Assembly (NCBI GenBank): GCA_036245525.1 | Contig: BTPG01000005.1 | Location: forward strand, 205,172,210 to 205,236,209 | Reading direction: 5' to 3' | Length of the DNA stretch: 64,000 bases | Origin: Semisulcospira habei | Taxonomy: Eukaryota; Mollusca; Gastropoda; Semisulcospiridae | Shown: positions 10,830-20,962 of the stretch, piece by piece | Layout of the letters: the number at the start of each line of letters is the position of its first letter | Numbering within the stretch: the stretch's first letter is position 1 | Program-made: the position numbers and the translations under genes | Notes under the pieces: model-generated | Told to the model about the DNA's origin: nothing | The model's input: only the letters and a program-made list of their open reading frames with translations | The model's database searches: none

Positions 10830-11526
10830 CTCGTTCAGCCCAACGGCTGTATTTCCCAAATTTTGGAGGCATCATATAACGACTATGCACCAGTTGCATG
10901 ATATGGATCAACCATGATACAGACCTGCCAACCAGTACGATTTTGCCGTATTTTCCTAGGCCAACGTTCCCAATACTACGTAGGCTACTACGATCATTAA
11001 TGAAATTCTATGCTGAACAAAAAATAAACCCAAAAATCTGTGTTTTTGGTTTGTAGTCGGTAGGAGCATGCATTTTGGGGCCAATGAGAATGAGCAGAGC
11101 GAACTTCCGGTTTTCCCAGCGTGCATCATTTCATTCACAAAGTGCGTCGGATAAACGGTCTGAACTATGCCCGAATCAAAAAGGGCACCGCCTGAAAAGA
11201 AAGTTTGTAGTAGCCAGCCAAAGTTCCGATCGCTATATATAAGGCAAATTTCTGTCGTGCTTTTACTCTAACAGATAATAAAGTTGTATACTGAGAAATT
11301 GCAGTGCATCAAGCGTTTGGCATTGAGCGAACAGTAACTTATGTGCTAAACTACTCCTTGACATCTCCAAAACTACTACCACTTGTCGAAAATGCTACTA
11401 CCATAGCTGTGTAGGGGTTGCCAGGTCTGATGATAATTCAAGGGCAGTGCCAGATTAGCTATCTGGCACTACCCTTGAATTATCATGGTAGACCCATCTG
11501 CTGCAGTGCGTCAAGGGCTGAATGGG
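10830..11526. mobile_element. TTAA MITE copy C (different ends, same hairpin), interrupted
   Basis: TTAA at 10826-10829 and 11527-11530. The ends are CTCGTTCAGCCC and, inward from the right, CCCATTCAGCCC, so this is a different terminal family from copies A, B and D. It nevertheless carries the same AAGGGYAGTGCCAG hairpin (about 11436-11485). A separate TIR element (10920-11429) lies inside its left hairpin arm; without it the arm reads straight through ACCATGATAATTCAAGGG. Confidence 0.78.
10920..11429. mobile_element. non-autonomous TIR element, 6-bp target duplication ATGATA
   Basis: The ends are CAGACCTGCCAACC and, inward from the right, CAGACCTGGCAACC, directly abutted by ATGATA on both sides (10914-10919 and 11430-11435). 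Sub-terminal CTACTAC words are repeated. A short frame from about 11167 (MPESKRAPPEKK) resembles the basic N-terminus of the frame in the related element at 24064-24946. The TIR form is hAT-like; a 6-bp duplication is unusual for classical hATs, which make 8 bp. Confidence 0.8.
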
Positions 11527-11734
11527 TTAAATGTTTTTAATTCAGTGAGAGCCGTCTAAGGAACATGTTCAGGAAGTGTTGTTAGCCAGAGGCATAGATC
11601 CTTTTGAGTCCTTTCAACTGCTAGGGCTGACAAGGATCTGAGTCTCTTGCATTTGAATCGTGTTCGCGTTTCTTGACATTGAAGGGGTTAAGCATGGGTG
11701 AGCTGGAAGGTGTTGCAGTGGAGAAGACAATTAA

Positions 11735-11890
11735 CCCATTACATCCTGAAGCTTATTTAAAAAAAAAAAATTCTTATTGTCCTATGAAGGCTATATTACA
11801 GACTAGGAGATAGATCAACCATTTCAGTTTAAGGGTGATGCCAGAATAAGTTAGCACCTATTCTAGCACTATCATATTCAAATTAATACT
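11735..11890. mobile_element. TTAA MITE copy D, degraded
   Basis: Begins at TTAA (11731-11734) with CCCATTACATCCTGA and contains a decayed copy of the hairpin arm (AAGGGTGATGCCAGAATAAG). The right half is rearranged: a CACTATCATATTCAAAT word occurs twice, and no right terminus could be fixed. 11891-12447 shows nothing recognisable. Confidence 0.55.
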
Positions 11891-12573
11891 GAGGCACTAT
11901 CATATTCAAATGGTGAGTTTCCCCAAACTAGCGTGCTCTTTAGAGCGAGAGGCAAGAAAGCGCTGTACGATCGGCAGTGTGAGCAGGAAAACTGTACAGA
12001 AACAAATTATTTCCGTGAAATCACCCAAGATTGGCAAATTTTACGTGAATAAGATGCATCTACTGTTGGTATAATAAAGTTGAATAATTATACTAGCTTT
12101 TAAAACTGCATGATAGACCATTTTCCTGAAGCTGCTGTGACTGGTTTCTCCGCCATATGCAGTTTTTATATACGTTGAGAGATTGTTTTCCTCAGCATTA
12201 TATCCACAAAAATAACAAGATGGGACCCCAGCCCAAGGTGGTTCCTATTTTCAAGCTTATCCTTCTGATCCATCTCCTTCTACCCTAACCCACCCTCTGA
12301 TCCACACACACTGGCAAACAGAAATAAAAACGGACACACTGTGCTTCCTGCTATTAGCTCTAGGCTGACGTAGTGATGGCTATCCTGAAGAAGAATTATA
12401 GCACGTGGCGTTGGTCACAATTTGACCTAATCCTACCCGAGAGCTGGGACAAACGATGATGATGATAGAACTTTATTGCCATATGTAACAATACATTAGG
12501 AAATCGTTGCGGTGCTGCGCAACATAAAAGGAAGAACATTAAACACATCAAAATATAATTAAGCTACTAACGT

Positions 12574-12574
<1 letters not shown>

Positions 12575-12663
<89 letters not shown>
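12575..12663. repeat. (CA)n microsatellite, about 44 units
   Basis: An essentially pure CA run of about 89 bp in the LINE's 3' untranslated region. Long open frames across it are low-complexity artefacts. A (TA)n tract lies at about 13231-13254. Confidence 0.97.
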
Positions 12664-12665
<2 letters not shown>

Positions 12666-13439
12666 TATGCCTTAGTAACTGTTGTGGTCTAAGTGTAAAG
12701 ACAATAAACACGATTTCACAGTGACACAAATTACATAGGACATATAGTATAAAACTGAACACGTCACTAGCATCATAGACGCAGCAGTGTAGTTAGCCCT
12801 ATTTCCAGGCATACACATTAGTTTGGCCAGCCACCTGCTGCTGTAGTATGCAGGCACTCCCCACTAAGAGCAAGCTATTTAGGTCGCTGTCGGCATCAAC
12901 TATTCCTTCTATAATCTATGTTGCGGCGGCCGACTAATGATGTGTGTGTTATGCCTGTGTGTAATGTTCTCTAACTCTGCTTCCTCAGTTTTCTACATAC
13001 CCTGCGGGATGTTTGACAGCAGATACACTTAGTAGTAGGATATTGGAAGAGCATTCTCTTCTAGTATCATAAGCAGTCCTTTCAGTCATTATGACTAGGC
13101 GCGCTCTAATGATTAATTGCCACCGATGGCTTATCTTGCACTCGAGTCAGTTACACCCGAACGTTCTGTAACTAAAAGTGTGTTCTGCACAGCCATGTAG
13201 ATGAAGTATTGTGCCGATAGCTGGGCAATACTATATATATATATATATATATATAATTACATTAAACAGTGGGACGGATGGGTCAGGTTTGGCGTTTGTT
13301 TGCATCATTAAAAACCTGGACAGCAGTTGGGTAAAAACTGTTTTTAAAACAACTCGTGCGTGTTCCGATCGCTTTATAACGGCACCCTGATGGCAACATC
13401 TCAAACAACTCATGGGCTGGGTGGGAAACATCTCGGAGG

Positions 13440-13929
13440 ATGGATCTAGCCTTTTTTAGCATTCTCTCATGGAAGAGGGACTCTTAACGAGGGCAAATCG
13501 ATACCTATGATTTTCAATGCAGTGTTTACTACTCTGTTTAATTTGGATCGCTCTTTCTGTGTGGTAGTGCCAAACCAAACGGTCAGGGAGAAGGTCAAAA
13601 TACTTTCAATAACTGCCCGGTAGAAGTTGGTCAAAATTTGTCTGCTGACGCCAAACGTTTTAAGACGTCTGAGAAAATACAGTCGTTGCTGTGATTTTTT
13701 CACTAAACAATCAACGTTTTTCTCCTATTTAAGATCGTTAGAGATTTGGGTGCTGAGAACCTGAAACAATCAACAATTTCAACATGGCTACCATGAATAG
13801 TGAGGGGAACAATGTCACTTTTGATTTTCCTGAAATCCATGACCATTTCTTTCGTTTTAGGCACATTCAGGTCAAGGTTATTGTCAGAACACCAGCCAAC
13901 AAGTTCATCTACTCTCTCTCTCTGTATGC
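13440..13929 (-). pseudogene. LINE reverse transcriptase C-terminal part (L2/Rex1-like)
   Basis: Starting from the SINE boundary the frame gives DELVGWCSDNNLDLNVPKTK and EMVMDFRK, then after a frameshift and a stop KKSQQRLYFLRRLKTFGVS and FYRAVIESILTFSLTVWFG. These are the RT thumb and C-terminal connection region of L2/Rex1/CR1-group LINEs. It continues directly from the RT palm at 14312-15058; only a SINE separates them. At least one frameshift and one stop make it a pseudogene. Confidence 0.85.
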
Positions 13930-14311
13930 ATCCCCACCCGGGTCTGCCCTGGGGGACTTGGGTGGGGTTAGGTATTTTTTAGTTCCCAGGGTCACCCTGG
14001 TCAGCCCCACAGGGTGGGTTTTTCTCTCTATTCTGGGGCATGTGTTTCTGTCTACCCTTTGTCCATTCACCTGTATTTGCCTTTTTAAAACTCTCCCTAC
14101 TGTCTGCACTGCCTGTAGCTCTTGATATTGGATGTGTGTTGCTAAATGGTCTTAGCTTTATTTAGGCCCCATGTGTTAGGTTTATTTAACGTATTTGACC
14201 GGCTGGCGACATACATTCAATGTTCTGTGTTTTTTTTTTCACAAGCAGTGCAGGCACGTCCTGAGAAAGCCTTGTTGCTGGCGGGACGTTAAGCAATGTA
14301 CAATCAATCAA
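13930..14311 (+). mobile_element. SINE copy 3, inserted in the LINE
   Basis: Full-length member with an exact 15-bp target duplication, TCTCTCTCTGTATGC (13915-13929 and 14312-14326). Removing it joins the LINE frame ...[10 protein letters not shown] to VDELVGWC. It postdates the LINE. Confidence 0.95.
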
Positions 14312-15058
14312 TCTCTCTCTGTATGCTGTTTCATTGTTGTTTAAAATAAAACCTTCAGCAGTGGTGTCGTCAGCAAATTTAACTGTAAGGGAGTTCTCAT
14401 CCGTTGATGTACAATCATGGGTAAAAAGAGAGTATAACATATGGGACAGAACACAACCTTCGGGTGCACCTGTGCTCAGTGTGGCGGGCTTAGAAACGCG
14501 ACTATATGAACCAGACGAGTGGTTACATCCACCTGACTGTCGACGCCCTGGGTCTGAATGCTGACTGCACAGACCAACTCTGACTACCTGAGAACTACCT
14601 GACAAGAAATCGTTGATCCACTGGCATAGTGAACTGTCAAAACCTAGCTGGATCAGTTTCTCATAGAGCTTGGGTGACACAATAGTATTGAATGCGGAGC
14701 TGTAGTCCACAAATAACACCCTAACATACGTGTTGGCCGTCTCAAGATATTCCAGTGAACGATGCAGTCCCAGGGATACGGCATCTTCCACTGACCGATT
14801 TGCCCGATAGGCAAACTGGTAGGGATCTAAGGTGGGTGGGATAACAGTTTTAATGTGTTGCAGAACCAGACGCTCAAACGTTTTCATAATGACAGACGTA
14901 AGGGCAACAGGCCTGTAATCATTAAGGGAGGAAACTGTGGACTTTTTCGGGACTGGAATGATAACAGATTTTTTGAAGCATAGTGGAACTTTACAGATTC
15001 TGAGGGACCAGTTAAAGATGTCTGTGAAAATGTTTGAGAGCTGGCTAGCGCACTGACG
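14312..15058 (-). pseudogene. LINE reverse transcriptase palm (L2/Rex1-like)
   Basis: Reading from 15058 downward: [78 protein letters not shown] (catalytic Asp), a degraded [13 protein letters not shown] (normally PQGCVLSPLLY), and VKFADDTT, the catalytic FADD box. The [11 protein letters not shown] and FADDTT forms are typical of the L2/Rex1 LINEs common in fish and molluscs. The upstream part continues at 18656 beyond the TIR element. An internal repeat near the GAPEGC box suggests further decay. Confidence 0.9.
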
Positions 15059-15611
15059 CAGCCCTGAAAATGGCGAGTAATTTACTCGCCATGGCGAGTG
15101 AATTTTTTATTTGGCGAGTAAAAAAAAAACCTCACTCGCCAAATGCGAGTGCGCTCGTGCGTTTTTCAATCCAATGGCTAACCGCCAGCCGAACATCAGG
15201 TACGCCGGCGCGTGACCTGACCGCACCGCGAGTCGCCTACATCACTTTGCGGCAGTAGCCGAACACGTCACTCGAACTGTGCGTACCATAACAGTGGTCG
15301 GTGACGAATTGGTTCGTTTAGCGGCTCGCTCAGTCGCGGCTGCGTTCAGAATCGACCCGACGCCGGCGTCCGTGCGAGTGTAACAGGGCGGGCAAACTGT
15401 TACAGGGCCTCAGATCCACGAGGGCTTCAATAGGACATTTGTCCTGAACAACATTGGTTCAATAGGTCATTTGTCCTGCCAGAGAAAAACCAATAGGACA
15501 TTTTTGTCCTCAAACCATTGAATCAATAAGACATTTTGGTGCACAAAATTTTTTATGTTTATTGAATATATGAGAAAAAATAAATAATTTAAAAGCATTG
15601 GTTATTTCACA

Positions 15612-15612
<1 letters not shown>

Positions 15613-15649
<37 letters not shown>
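15613..15649. repeat. (AC)n microsatellite
   Basis: About 18 AC units inside the nested TIR element. Confidence 0.95.
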
Positions 15650-15650
<1 letters not shown>

Positions 15651-15858
15651 AAAAAAAATTAAATTTAACAAATACAAACTTGAATATCAATTCTTCCCAA
15701 ATTCCCTTTGAAAAATAACATTGGAGCAAAAAATAATACTGATAATACTGTCCAATTCAAAATGTTAATGATGTTCCATGGGGAGGATCAAATCATTATT
15801 GATATGTAAAATAAATAATAACAATGGTTGCAGTCAGTCTTGTTGAGTAGAACATTAC

Positions 15859-16419
15859 TTAGAATGCGCTTTGGTTAGCAGCATCCTTTTTTTGGCAGCT
15901 GCCCACTGGAGCAGATAAAAGGCGGATCGCTATCTCTTCAGTGTTTTTCTGAAGGGCAGGAACTTTCAAGCTGTCCCTGTGTTCTTTTGTTACTTCATGG
16001 TCTGAAAGCGCCGACTTGCGAAAATTGATGCATCCGCTTGTGAAGGCATTTTTCATGTTTCCATTGTTACATGCAGTGCAAAACATCTTTTCGTTCTCAT
16101 AACGTAACCATTTAAAAGAAAGTGTCCACGCTTGCACAAACTTTCTAGTAGTAGTGGATTCTTCTTTTTCGGCTGGTTCTGCCTGTTTTGTTTGTGCATT
16201 ATCACACGATGTAGATGGCTGTGGATCGGGAGCGTCGCCGGTCATATCTAGATCTATCACATCACTCACTTCTCTTCTTTCTTCTTCTGTCGCTTGAGAA
16301 GCGCTTGTTTGGTCGGATGCATTAGTTTCTTCTCTCACATCTTTAACGGTTTTACCAAAACTGAAGTTTTTCAGCTGTTGCTGCTTTGAATCGGCTTTTA
16401 TTTTCTTTTTCGGAGGCAT
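15859..16419 (-). CDS. transposon-encoded zinc-finger protein (transposase N-terminal domain only)
   Basis: An open frame of 186 residues when started at the MPPKKKIKAD methionine at 16419; the frame runs open to 16485, but the basic MPPKKK start is the more usual one. It has a basic, low-complexity first half with acidic stretches, then WTLSFKWLRYENEKMFCTAC, a region with N-F-R-K, and H-x6-H (DHEVTKEH). This is the TTF/BED-like DNA-binding finger found at the N-terminus of many hAT-type transposases. It stops shortly after the finger, where the catalytic domain should follow. It could bind element ends, acting as a decoy or repressor, or simply be a truncated remnant. No host function is implied. 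Confidence 0.75.
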   Translation of the reverse strand: MPPKKKIKADSKQQQLKNFSFGKTVKDVREETNASDQTSASQATEEERREVSDVIDLDMTGDAPDPQPSTSCDNAQTKQAEPAEKEESTTTRKFVQAWTLSFKWLRYENEKMFCTACNNGNMKNAFTSGCINFRKSALSDHEVTKEHRDSLKVPALQKNTEEIAIRLLSAPVGSCQKKDAANQSAF

Positions 16420-16956
16420 CGCCAGTCGGATTCGCGAGTATCGAAAACGAAAGCTGTGTAAGGGAAACCACTCTGCGCATGACAACCAACCAGTGCATGG
16501 TTACGACTGCTGGTGCAGACGCACTAACTAAGCCTATCCTTTATCGATCGGTTTCGCAAAGAGGAAAGGGCGAGCGCACTAGGCTAGTCCTTTTTCAAGT
16601 TGAATGTCGCGATGTAGGCCTAACGGTCAGTAACGGGTAACGCAGTTATTAAAATGAACGAACGATGTCCGGCCTTTACGCAGCTTCGATCGGACAATGA
16701 CCGCCTTCATTAAAAAGCAATAAGACATTTGACAGATTGAAGGCAAATTTAATAGGACATTTGGATTTTTTATCGGACAATTGTCCGATGTCCGACGTGG
16801 ATCTGAGGCCCTGCTGTTAGTTTATGTGTGGTGTCAGCATGTTATTACAAACTGCGCGCTACATGTTGAACGCGTTACTTGCTGTGACGTCACCGTACAT
16901 ACTATTATGGGATACGGCATCGTGCGTTTCGCTTTCGATCTAGAACGAAGTTGTAC

Positions 16957-17284
16957 ATGGCGGAGAAAAAGCAAAGGAAGAGCTGGAATGCTTCGGATTC
17001 TTTAATCCGGCACCGTCTGATCTTGATAATCGCTAAGAAGAAAGTTGCACTTCGACATCGCCATCTCCATCGACAAGCGACAGTACCAAAAATGCCGCTC
17101 AGTACCCCTGGGCCGTGTGTGGCACCGCCGCTACGACACAGTTTTCAGAGTCCATGGCTGTGCTGAGTGTATTTCCATGGCTAAAGCTCGACGGCACTCG
17201 AATGGCATGCGCAATGTGCACTGAGGAAAACTCAAAAAGCAAGTCCAGAAATTTGAACAGAAATAAGTTTGTCAGTTTTTTTTA
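16957..17284 (+). pseudogene. broken transposase N-terminal zinc-finger domain
   Basis: MAEKKQRKSWN begins at 16957. After a frameshift near 16990 the frame reads FGFFNPAPSDLDN, then past a stop TQFSESMAVLSVFPWLKLDG and TRMACAMCTEENSKSKSRNL. The FPWLKLD...MACAMC layout is the same TTF-like finger seen in the nested element's protein (FKWLRYENEKMFCTAC). It stops after NRNKFVSFF, with no catalytic domain. It belongs to the outer 15059-18650 element. Confidence 0.65.
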
Positions 17285-17394
17285 AATCGTGGTCGATCCA
17301 TCTTCTGGTACACAGTTATTAGGCAAACATTGGAGAAACACGTCTCAGTTCTGAGTGGTTAAACGGGTTGAAACTAACTTTGAAGTACATCAGT

Positions 17395-17458
17395 TTACAC
17401 ACACACACACACAGCACACACACAAACACAGCACACACACAAACACACACACACACAG
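17395..17458. repeat. CA-rich microsatellite
   Basis: Interrupted CACA and CAAACACA runs of about 64 bp in the outer TIR element. Confidence 0.95.
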
Positions 17459-17708
17459 AGTTTAGACAAGTCACACTTCGGTTGTCAATCTGCCGCGTTC
17501 AGCAGAAAACGCTATATTCTCTGTTACAATACGTTATCAAACGATCATACAAATAAATAAATAGAGATCTTTTTTTCTGTGTGTGAGAGAGCTAGGGAGA
17601 CAGGCTTTTGCGCGATAGCTCACCAGTTAAAGAATCAGATCATGGAAAGGACACACACACACTGTCACAACACATTTAAAGAGGAGAGAGCGAAATGAGA
17701 TATTTTAA

Positions 17709-18096
17709 TGATTGATTGATTGTACATTGTTTATCGTCCCGACAGCAACAAGGCTTTCTCAGGACCTGCCTGCACTGCTTGTGAAAAAAAAAAGAAACTG
17801 AATATTGAATGTATGTCGCCAGCCGGTCCAATACGTTAAATAAACCTACGCCATGGGGCCTAAATAAAGCTAGGACCATTTAGCAACACACATCCAATAT
17901 CAAGAGCTACAGGCAGTGCAGACAGTTGGGAGAATTTTAAAAAGAGAAATACAGGTGAATGGACCAAGGGTAGACAGAAACACATGCCCCAGAAAAAAAA
18001 ACACCCTGTCTGTGGGGCTGACCAGGGTGACCCTGGGAACTAAAATGTAGTTAATCCCACCCAAGTCCCCCAGGGCAGACCCGGGTGTGGATAATT
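17709..18096 (-). mobile_element. SINE copy 4
   Basis: Antisense copy, with its tail at the left (TGATTGATTGATTG) and head at the right (GCAGACCCGGGTG). The target duplication is TATTTTAA (17701-17708 and 18097-18104). Several point changes relative to other copies suggest it is older. Confidence 0.88.
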
Positions 18097-18147
18097 TATT
18101 TTAAGGAACATACAGATGATGCAGTTTTTCTTAAATAAATCTGCGGA

Positions 18148-18275
18148 CCCTCTATAATGCTAGTCTGGGGGTATGTATACCCTCTATAATGCTAGGATGG
18201 GGGTCTGTATACCCTCTATAATGCTAGGATGGGGGTCTGTGTACCCTCTAAAATTTATACCTGGGGGTCTACAGA
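18148..18275. repeat. 32-bp tandem repeat, four units
   Basis: CCCTCTATAATGCTAG followed by a GGGGGTCTGTATA-type half repeats every 32 bp. The first three units are nearly identical and the fourth is diverged. It lies in the right part of the outer TIR element. Confidence 0.9.
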
Positions 18276-18655
18276 CCCTTTAACCTGTTGTGCAAACAGA
18301 AGCCCAGCTCTACTTACAAAATATAAATAAATAAAAAATCCCATCACAGTTCACATGGGGATTTTGTCAGTTATTTCTCCACTTGATACTATCAAAAGCC
18401 TGAAGTCAGGACATAAACATTAACTTGGTTATGATTGTCTGTTCAAATATTTGTTTTCAATGCATCTGGGCAGAAAACACTCTCTAACATTGGGCATCAA
18501 ACACTTGTGGTGCATTATATTGTTGAGTTGGGGCGCTATTTTCAGTAGTAAAATTTTCAGTTTTGGCTAGTAACATTTTCAGTTTGGCTAGTAAAACTTG
18601 CAAGTCACTAGCCAAAGGCTGGTGGGCAAAATTTTAGACTTTCAGGGCTGTGACA

Positions 18656-18755
18656 GAGCAGGCTGGGTGAAATTTCATCCGGGCCTGCAGCTTTGCGGAC
18701 ATGCAACCTCTCAAGCATTAGCTTGACATCGTGTTCATAGACAACAAAAGGCTGA
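18656..18755 (-). pseudogene. LINE fragment between endonuclease and RT (L2/Rex1-like)
   Basis: The frame reads PFVVYEHDVKLMLERLHVRK and then AAGPDEISPSLL, the conserved KAAGPD block just upstream of the RT palm. The left side joins 15058 across the TIR element and the right side joins 20818 across the element at 18764-20809. Both joins keep the frame open. Confidence 0.88.
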
Positions 18756-18983
18756 GTGTCCTCACGGCAGTTTACCCTTGTCTGAATTGCTCTGTTTAGT
18801 TGGGCTCTGTGCCAGCCGTGACCCACTTCACTGATAAGTGCGCGCGGGTCGTAGCATGCTCCAGCCTAGCTGCTGGCGGGAAGTGTTGCGCTCTTTGTTC
18901 CCTGTTGAAGTCTGTCAGACATGTGATACGTTTAGCCTGTTTATAATTTATTATTACCGTGGCTACAAAGTTCGAATCGTCAA

Positions 18984-19379
18984 ACCCCACCGGGTCTGCC
19001 CTGGGGGACTTGGGTGGGGTTAGGTATTTTTTAGTTCCCAGGGTCACCCTGGTCAGCCCCACAGGGTGGGGTTTTCTCTCTATTCTGGGGCATGTGTTTC
19101 TGTCTACCCGAGGTCCATTCACCTGTATTTGCCTTTTTTAAACTCTCCCTACTGTCTGCACTGCCTGTAGCTCTTGATATTGGATGTGTGTTGCTAAATG
19201 GTCTTAGCTTTATTTAGGCCCCATGTGTTAGGTTTATTTAATGTGTTTGACCGGCTGGCGACATACATTCAATGTTCTGTTTAGTTGGTTGTTTTTTTTT
19301 CACAAGCAGTGCAGGCACGTCCTGAGAAAGCCTTGTTGCTGTCGGGACGTTAAGCAATGTACAATCAATCAATCAATCA
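18984..19379 (+). mobile_element. SINE copy 5
   Basis: Full-length copy inside the 18764-20809 element. Target duplication AATCGTCAA (18975-18983 and 19380-19388). The head lacks one C of the CCCGGG motif. Confidence 0.9.
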
Positions 19380-19633
19380 AATCGTCAATATGATTATGTA
19401 ACACTATGCTTGAAATTGTCCTCTTCAAGCTCATATAAGTTTGGGTTGAACACCTCTTCGAATTCTGTGCTTATTACTTGATTGACAACGTGTGTAGTTC
19501 GAGGAACTTTCCTTCCGCGCGCTGTAGACAGCAGTGCGGCTTGTGTGTAAAAAACGTGTTTTCTGTGCCGGATGTATCGCTCCAATGTGTGCCCTTATCT
19601 GATGCATATATGTAAAGTATAGCTTGTTAAGCC

Positions 19634-19843
19634 ATGGAGAATGAACATTCCTTTCCAAGACATTTGGAAGTCGTGAATTCTTTGTGTATACTTTGTGGTA
19701 GAAGGTCTAAGCGAGCAGTCAAAGACAAAAACAAACCCGTGTTTTTGTGTACTAAATACACCAGTGATATATTTTCGTGTTACAACATTGATGTGCTCAA
19801 CGACCAGGAAGGGAAGCATTCTAAATCAATTTGTTGCATGTGA
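19634..19843 (+). CDS. small cysteine-rich protein in a TIR element
   Basis: A 69-residue frame starting at ATG with MENEHSFPRHLEVVNSLC. The cysteine pattern is LCILCGRR, FLCTKY, FSCYNID, then D-x-EGKHSKSICC, which looks like a small zinc-binding fold (C-x2-C ... C ... C ... H-x4-CC). A clearly related frame lies at 36743-37053 (LCRICRAERV, KLCVDYVD, IDVCTDEEDKH, KEMCRKL). I do not recognise the family by name. It sits in the centre of a TIR element, so an element-encoded DNA-binding protein or a transposase N-terminus is likely. Downstream sequence to 20809 shows no further domain. Confidence 0.5.
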   Translation: MENEHSFPRHLEVVNSLCILCGRRSKRAVKDKNKPVFLCTKYTSDIFSCYNIDVLNDQEGKHSKSICCM

Positions 19844-20817
19844 CAAAGCATTTGGGTTTGGTTTCTCCACATTTTCATCAGGTATTCACAGACTGTCGCT
19901 CGTCCAAAAAAAATGAAACTGATCGGCCTATCAAGTTTAGACACAGCATCATAGTGACCCTGTAGACGCGCTCGTTTTAAGCCATTTTAATGTGACACTA
20001 AACCGGAACTGAATCTCTTCACGCAAACAGTAAACCTCTGCTTTGTGTATTGTTTTTAATCTGTGTTAAAATTGTGAGATTGTTAAAACATTGACTGTAT
20101 CGGTGAAATTCGCATACTTCATGTCGGCGTGCTCTGAATGGATTACCGTTTTCACTTGGCCCACCAAACCGGCTTTAGCAGGACTCGGGTATATGGTTGT
20201 TGAAGATTTTAGCATGGGATATGCCAGTTAAGACATCTGTTGACAGCACCGACTTTGTCTGAACTTTCCAAAAACTTCGGTTTTTGAACCGTGATGCGAT
20301 GAAAAGTATGATAAATTAATGGAAGGCTGCATCTCATCCGTCTCCTAGTGATACTTTAAGCCAGTGCATGATAAACATCCACGCAGATTACCCCAGCATG
20401 TTTGGTGTCCAAAGATAGTACAATTTCTCCTCTACAAGACGATGTATGTTCAAATAATCACTCACAACTGCAGGTTAATTAAATTCCGGTTTACAGACAT
20501 CTGTAATTTACAGCTTATTCGCCGATGTATGCAGCAGAGGCTAAGAGCTAATCGGGGTCAAGCACAGTAGTACTGTAAACAAAGACGGCTGCTGCGCTAT
20601 TCGTATCCCCAGCGGAAGCGCTATTCGTATCCCAGCGGAAGCGAGACCGCATAGCTGGTTCCTTATCAGTGATGATATTTAGCGCGCTGATAGTAAGGGG
20701 AAAGAGGCTGCCTCGCTATCTCGGTGCACTCTCGAAGCCGATCTCTAAGTGGGCTGGCGCGCACTGGCGGGCATAGAGCTGAAAACTAAAGAGCATAGGC
20801 TAAACTGCTGTGTCCTC

Positions 20818-20945
20818 GCCACTTGGTGTATGCAGCACAGAGGGGTGGTCATTTTGCTTGTCAAATCTGCTGTAAAACACGTTCAGTTTGTCTGGTAGTG
20901 TGGGGTCTTGTGTGTCTGCTGGTTTAGGTGCTTGCTTGTATTTGG
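20818..20945 (-). pseudogene. LINE fragment downstream of the endonuclease (L2/Rex1-like)
   Basis: Reading down from 20945: YKQAPKPADTQDPTLPDKL, then NVFYSRFDKQNDHPSVL. The LN-x-FY-x-RFD block is a hallmark of the linker between endonuclease and RT in this LINE group. The sequence continues into 18755 across the TIR element. At 20945-20963 it meets the oppositely oriented endonuclease segment, the inversion junction. Confidence 0.85.
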
Positions 20946-20962
20946 TAATTTTCTTTTTAAAA

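Larger units (their letters stand above)
15403..16813 (-). mobile_element. nested non-autonomous TIR element, 6-bp target duplication CTGTTA
   Basis: Termini CAGGGCCTCAGATCCACG and, inward from the right, CAGGGCCTCAGATCCACG are identical over 18 bp. CTGTTA abuts both ends (15397-15402 and 16814-16819). The words AATAGGACATTTGTCC and AATAAGACATTT recur near both ends as sub-terminal repeats. The only long frame is the N-terminal zinc-finger protein at 15859-16419; no catalytic domain is present. It lies wholly inside the 15059-18650 element and is therefore younger. Confidence 0.88.
15059..18650 (+). mobile_element. TIR DNA transposon (hAT-like), non-functional, holding two further insertions
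   Basis: The ends are CAGCCCTGAAAA and, inward from the right, CAGCCCTGAAAG. The flanks TGACG (15054-15058) and TGACA (18651-18655) make a 5-bp duplication with one mismatch. Deleting the element and one flank restores the LINE frame to SLLCQCASQLS. The left sub-terminal region repeats GGCGAGTAA/TTTACTCGCC and the right repeats TTGGCTAGTAA. It contains a second TIR element (15403-16813), a SINE (17709-18096), and a broken N-terminal zinc-finger frame at 16957-17284. The superfamily is inferred from TIR and domain style. Confidence 0.8.
18764..20809 (+). mobile_element. unclassified TIR DNA transposon with exact 8-bp target duplication
   Basis: GTGTCCTC abuts both ends (18756-18763 and 20810-20817). 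The left end contains GGCAGTTTACCC and the right end, read inward, AGCAGTTTAGCC. Similarity continues inward through CTCT-TTTAGTT and GCTCTRTGCC. Deleting the element and one duplication restores the LINE frame (TPSGEDTQPFVVYEHD), which independently proves the boundaries. It carries a SINE (18984-19379) and a small cysteine-rich frame (19634-19843). No catalytic domain was recognised, so the superfamily is open; 8 bp fits hAT or P, among others. Confidence 0.85.

Noticed and set aside
12559..12762. Cysteine-valine repeat protein
   Set aside because: Translation of a CA microsatellite.
18764..20809. Transib/RAG-type element, suggested by a cysteine-rich N-terminal frame
   Set aside because: The duplication is 8 bp, not 5, and the ends are not of the CAC type; no RAG1-like core was seen.
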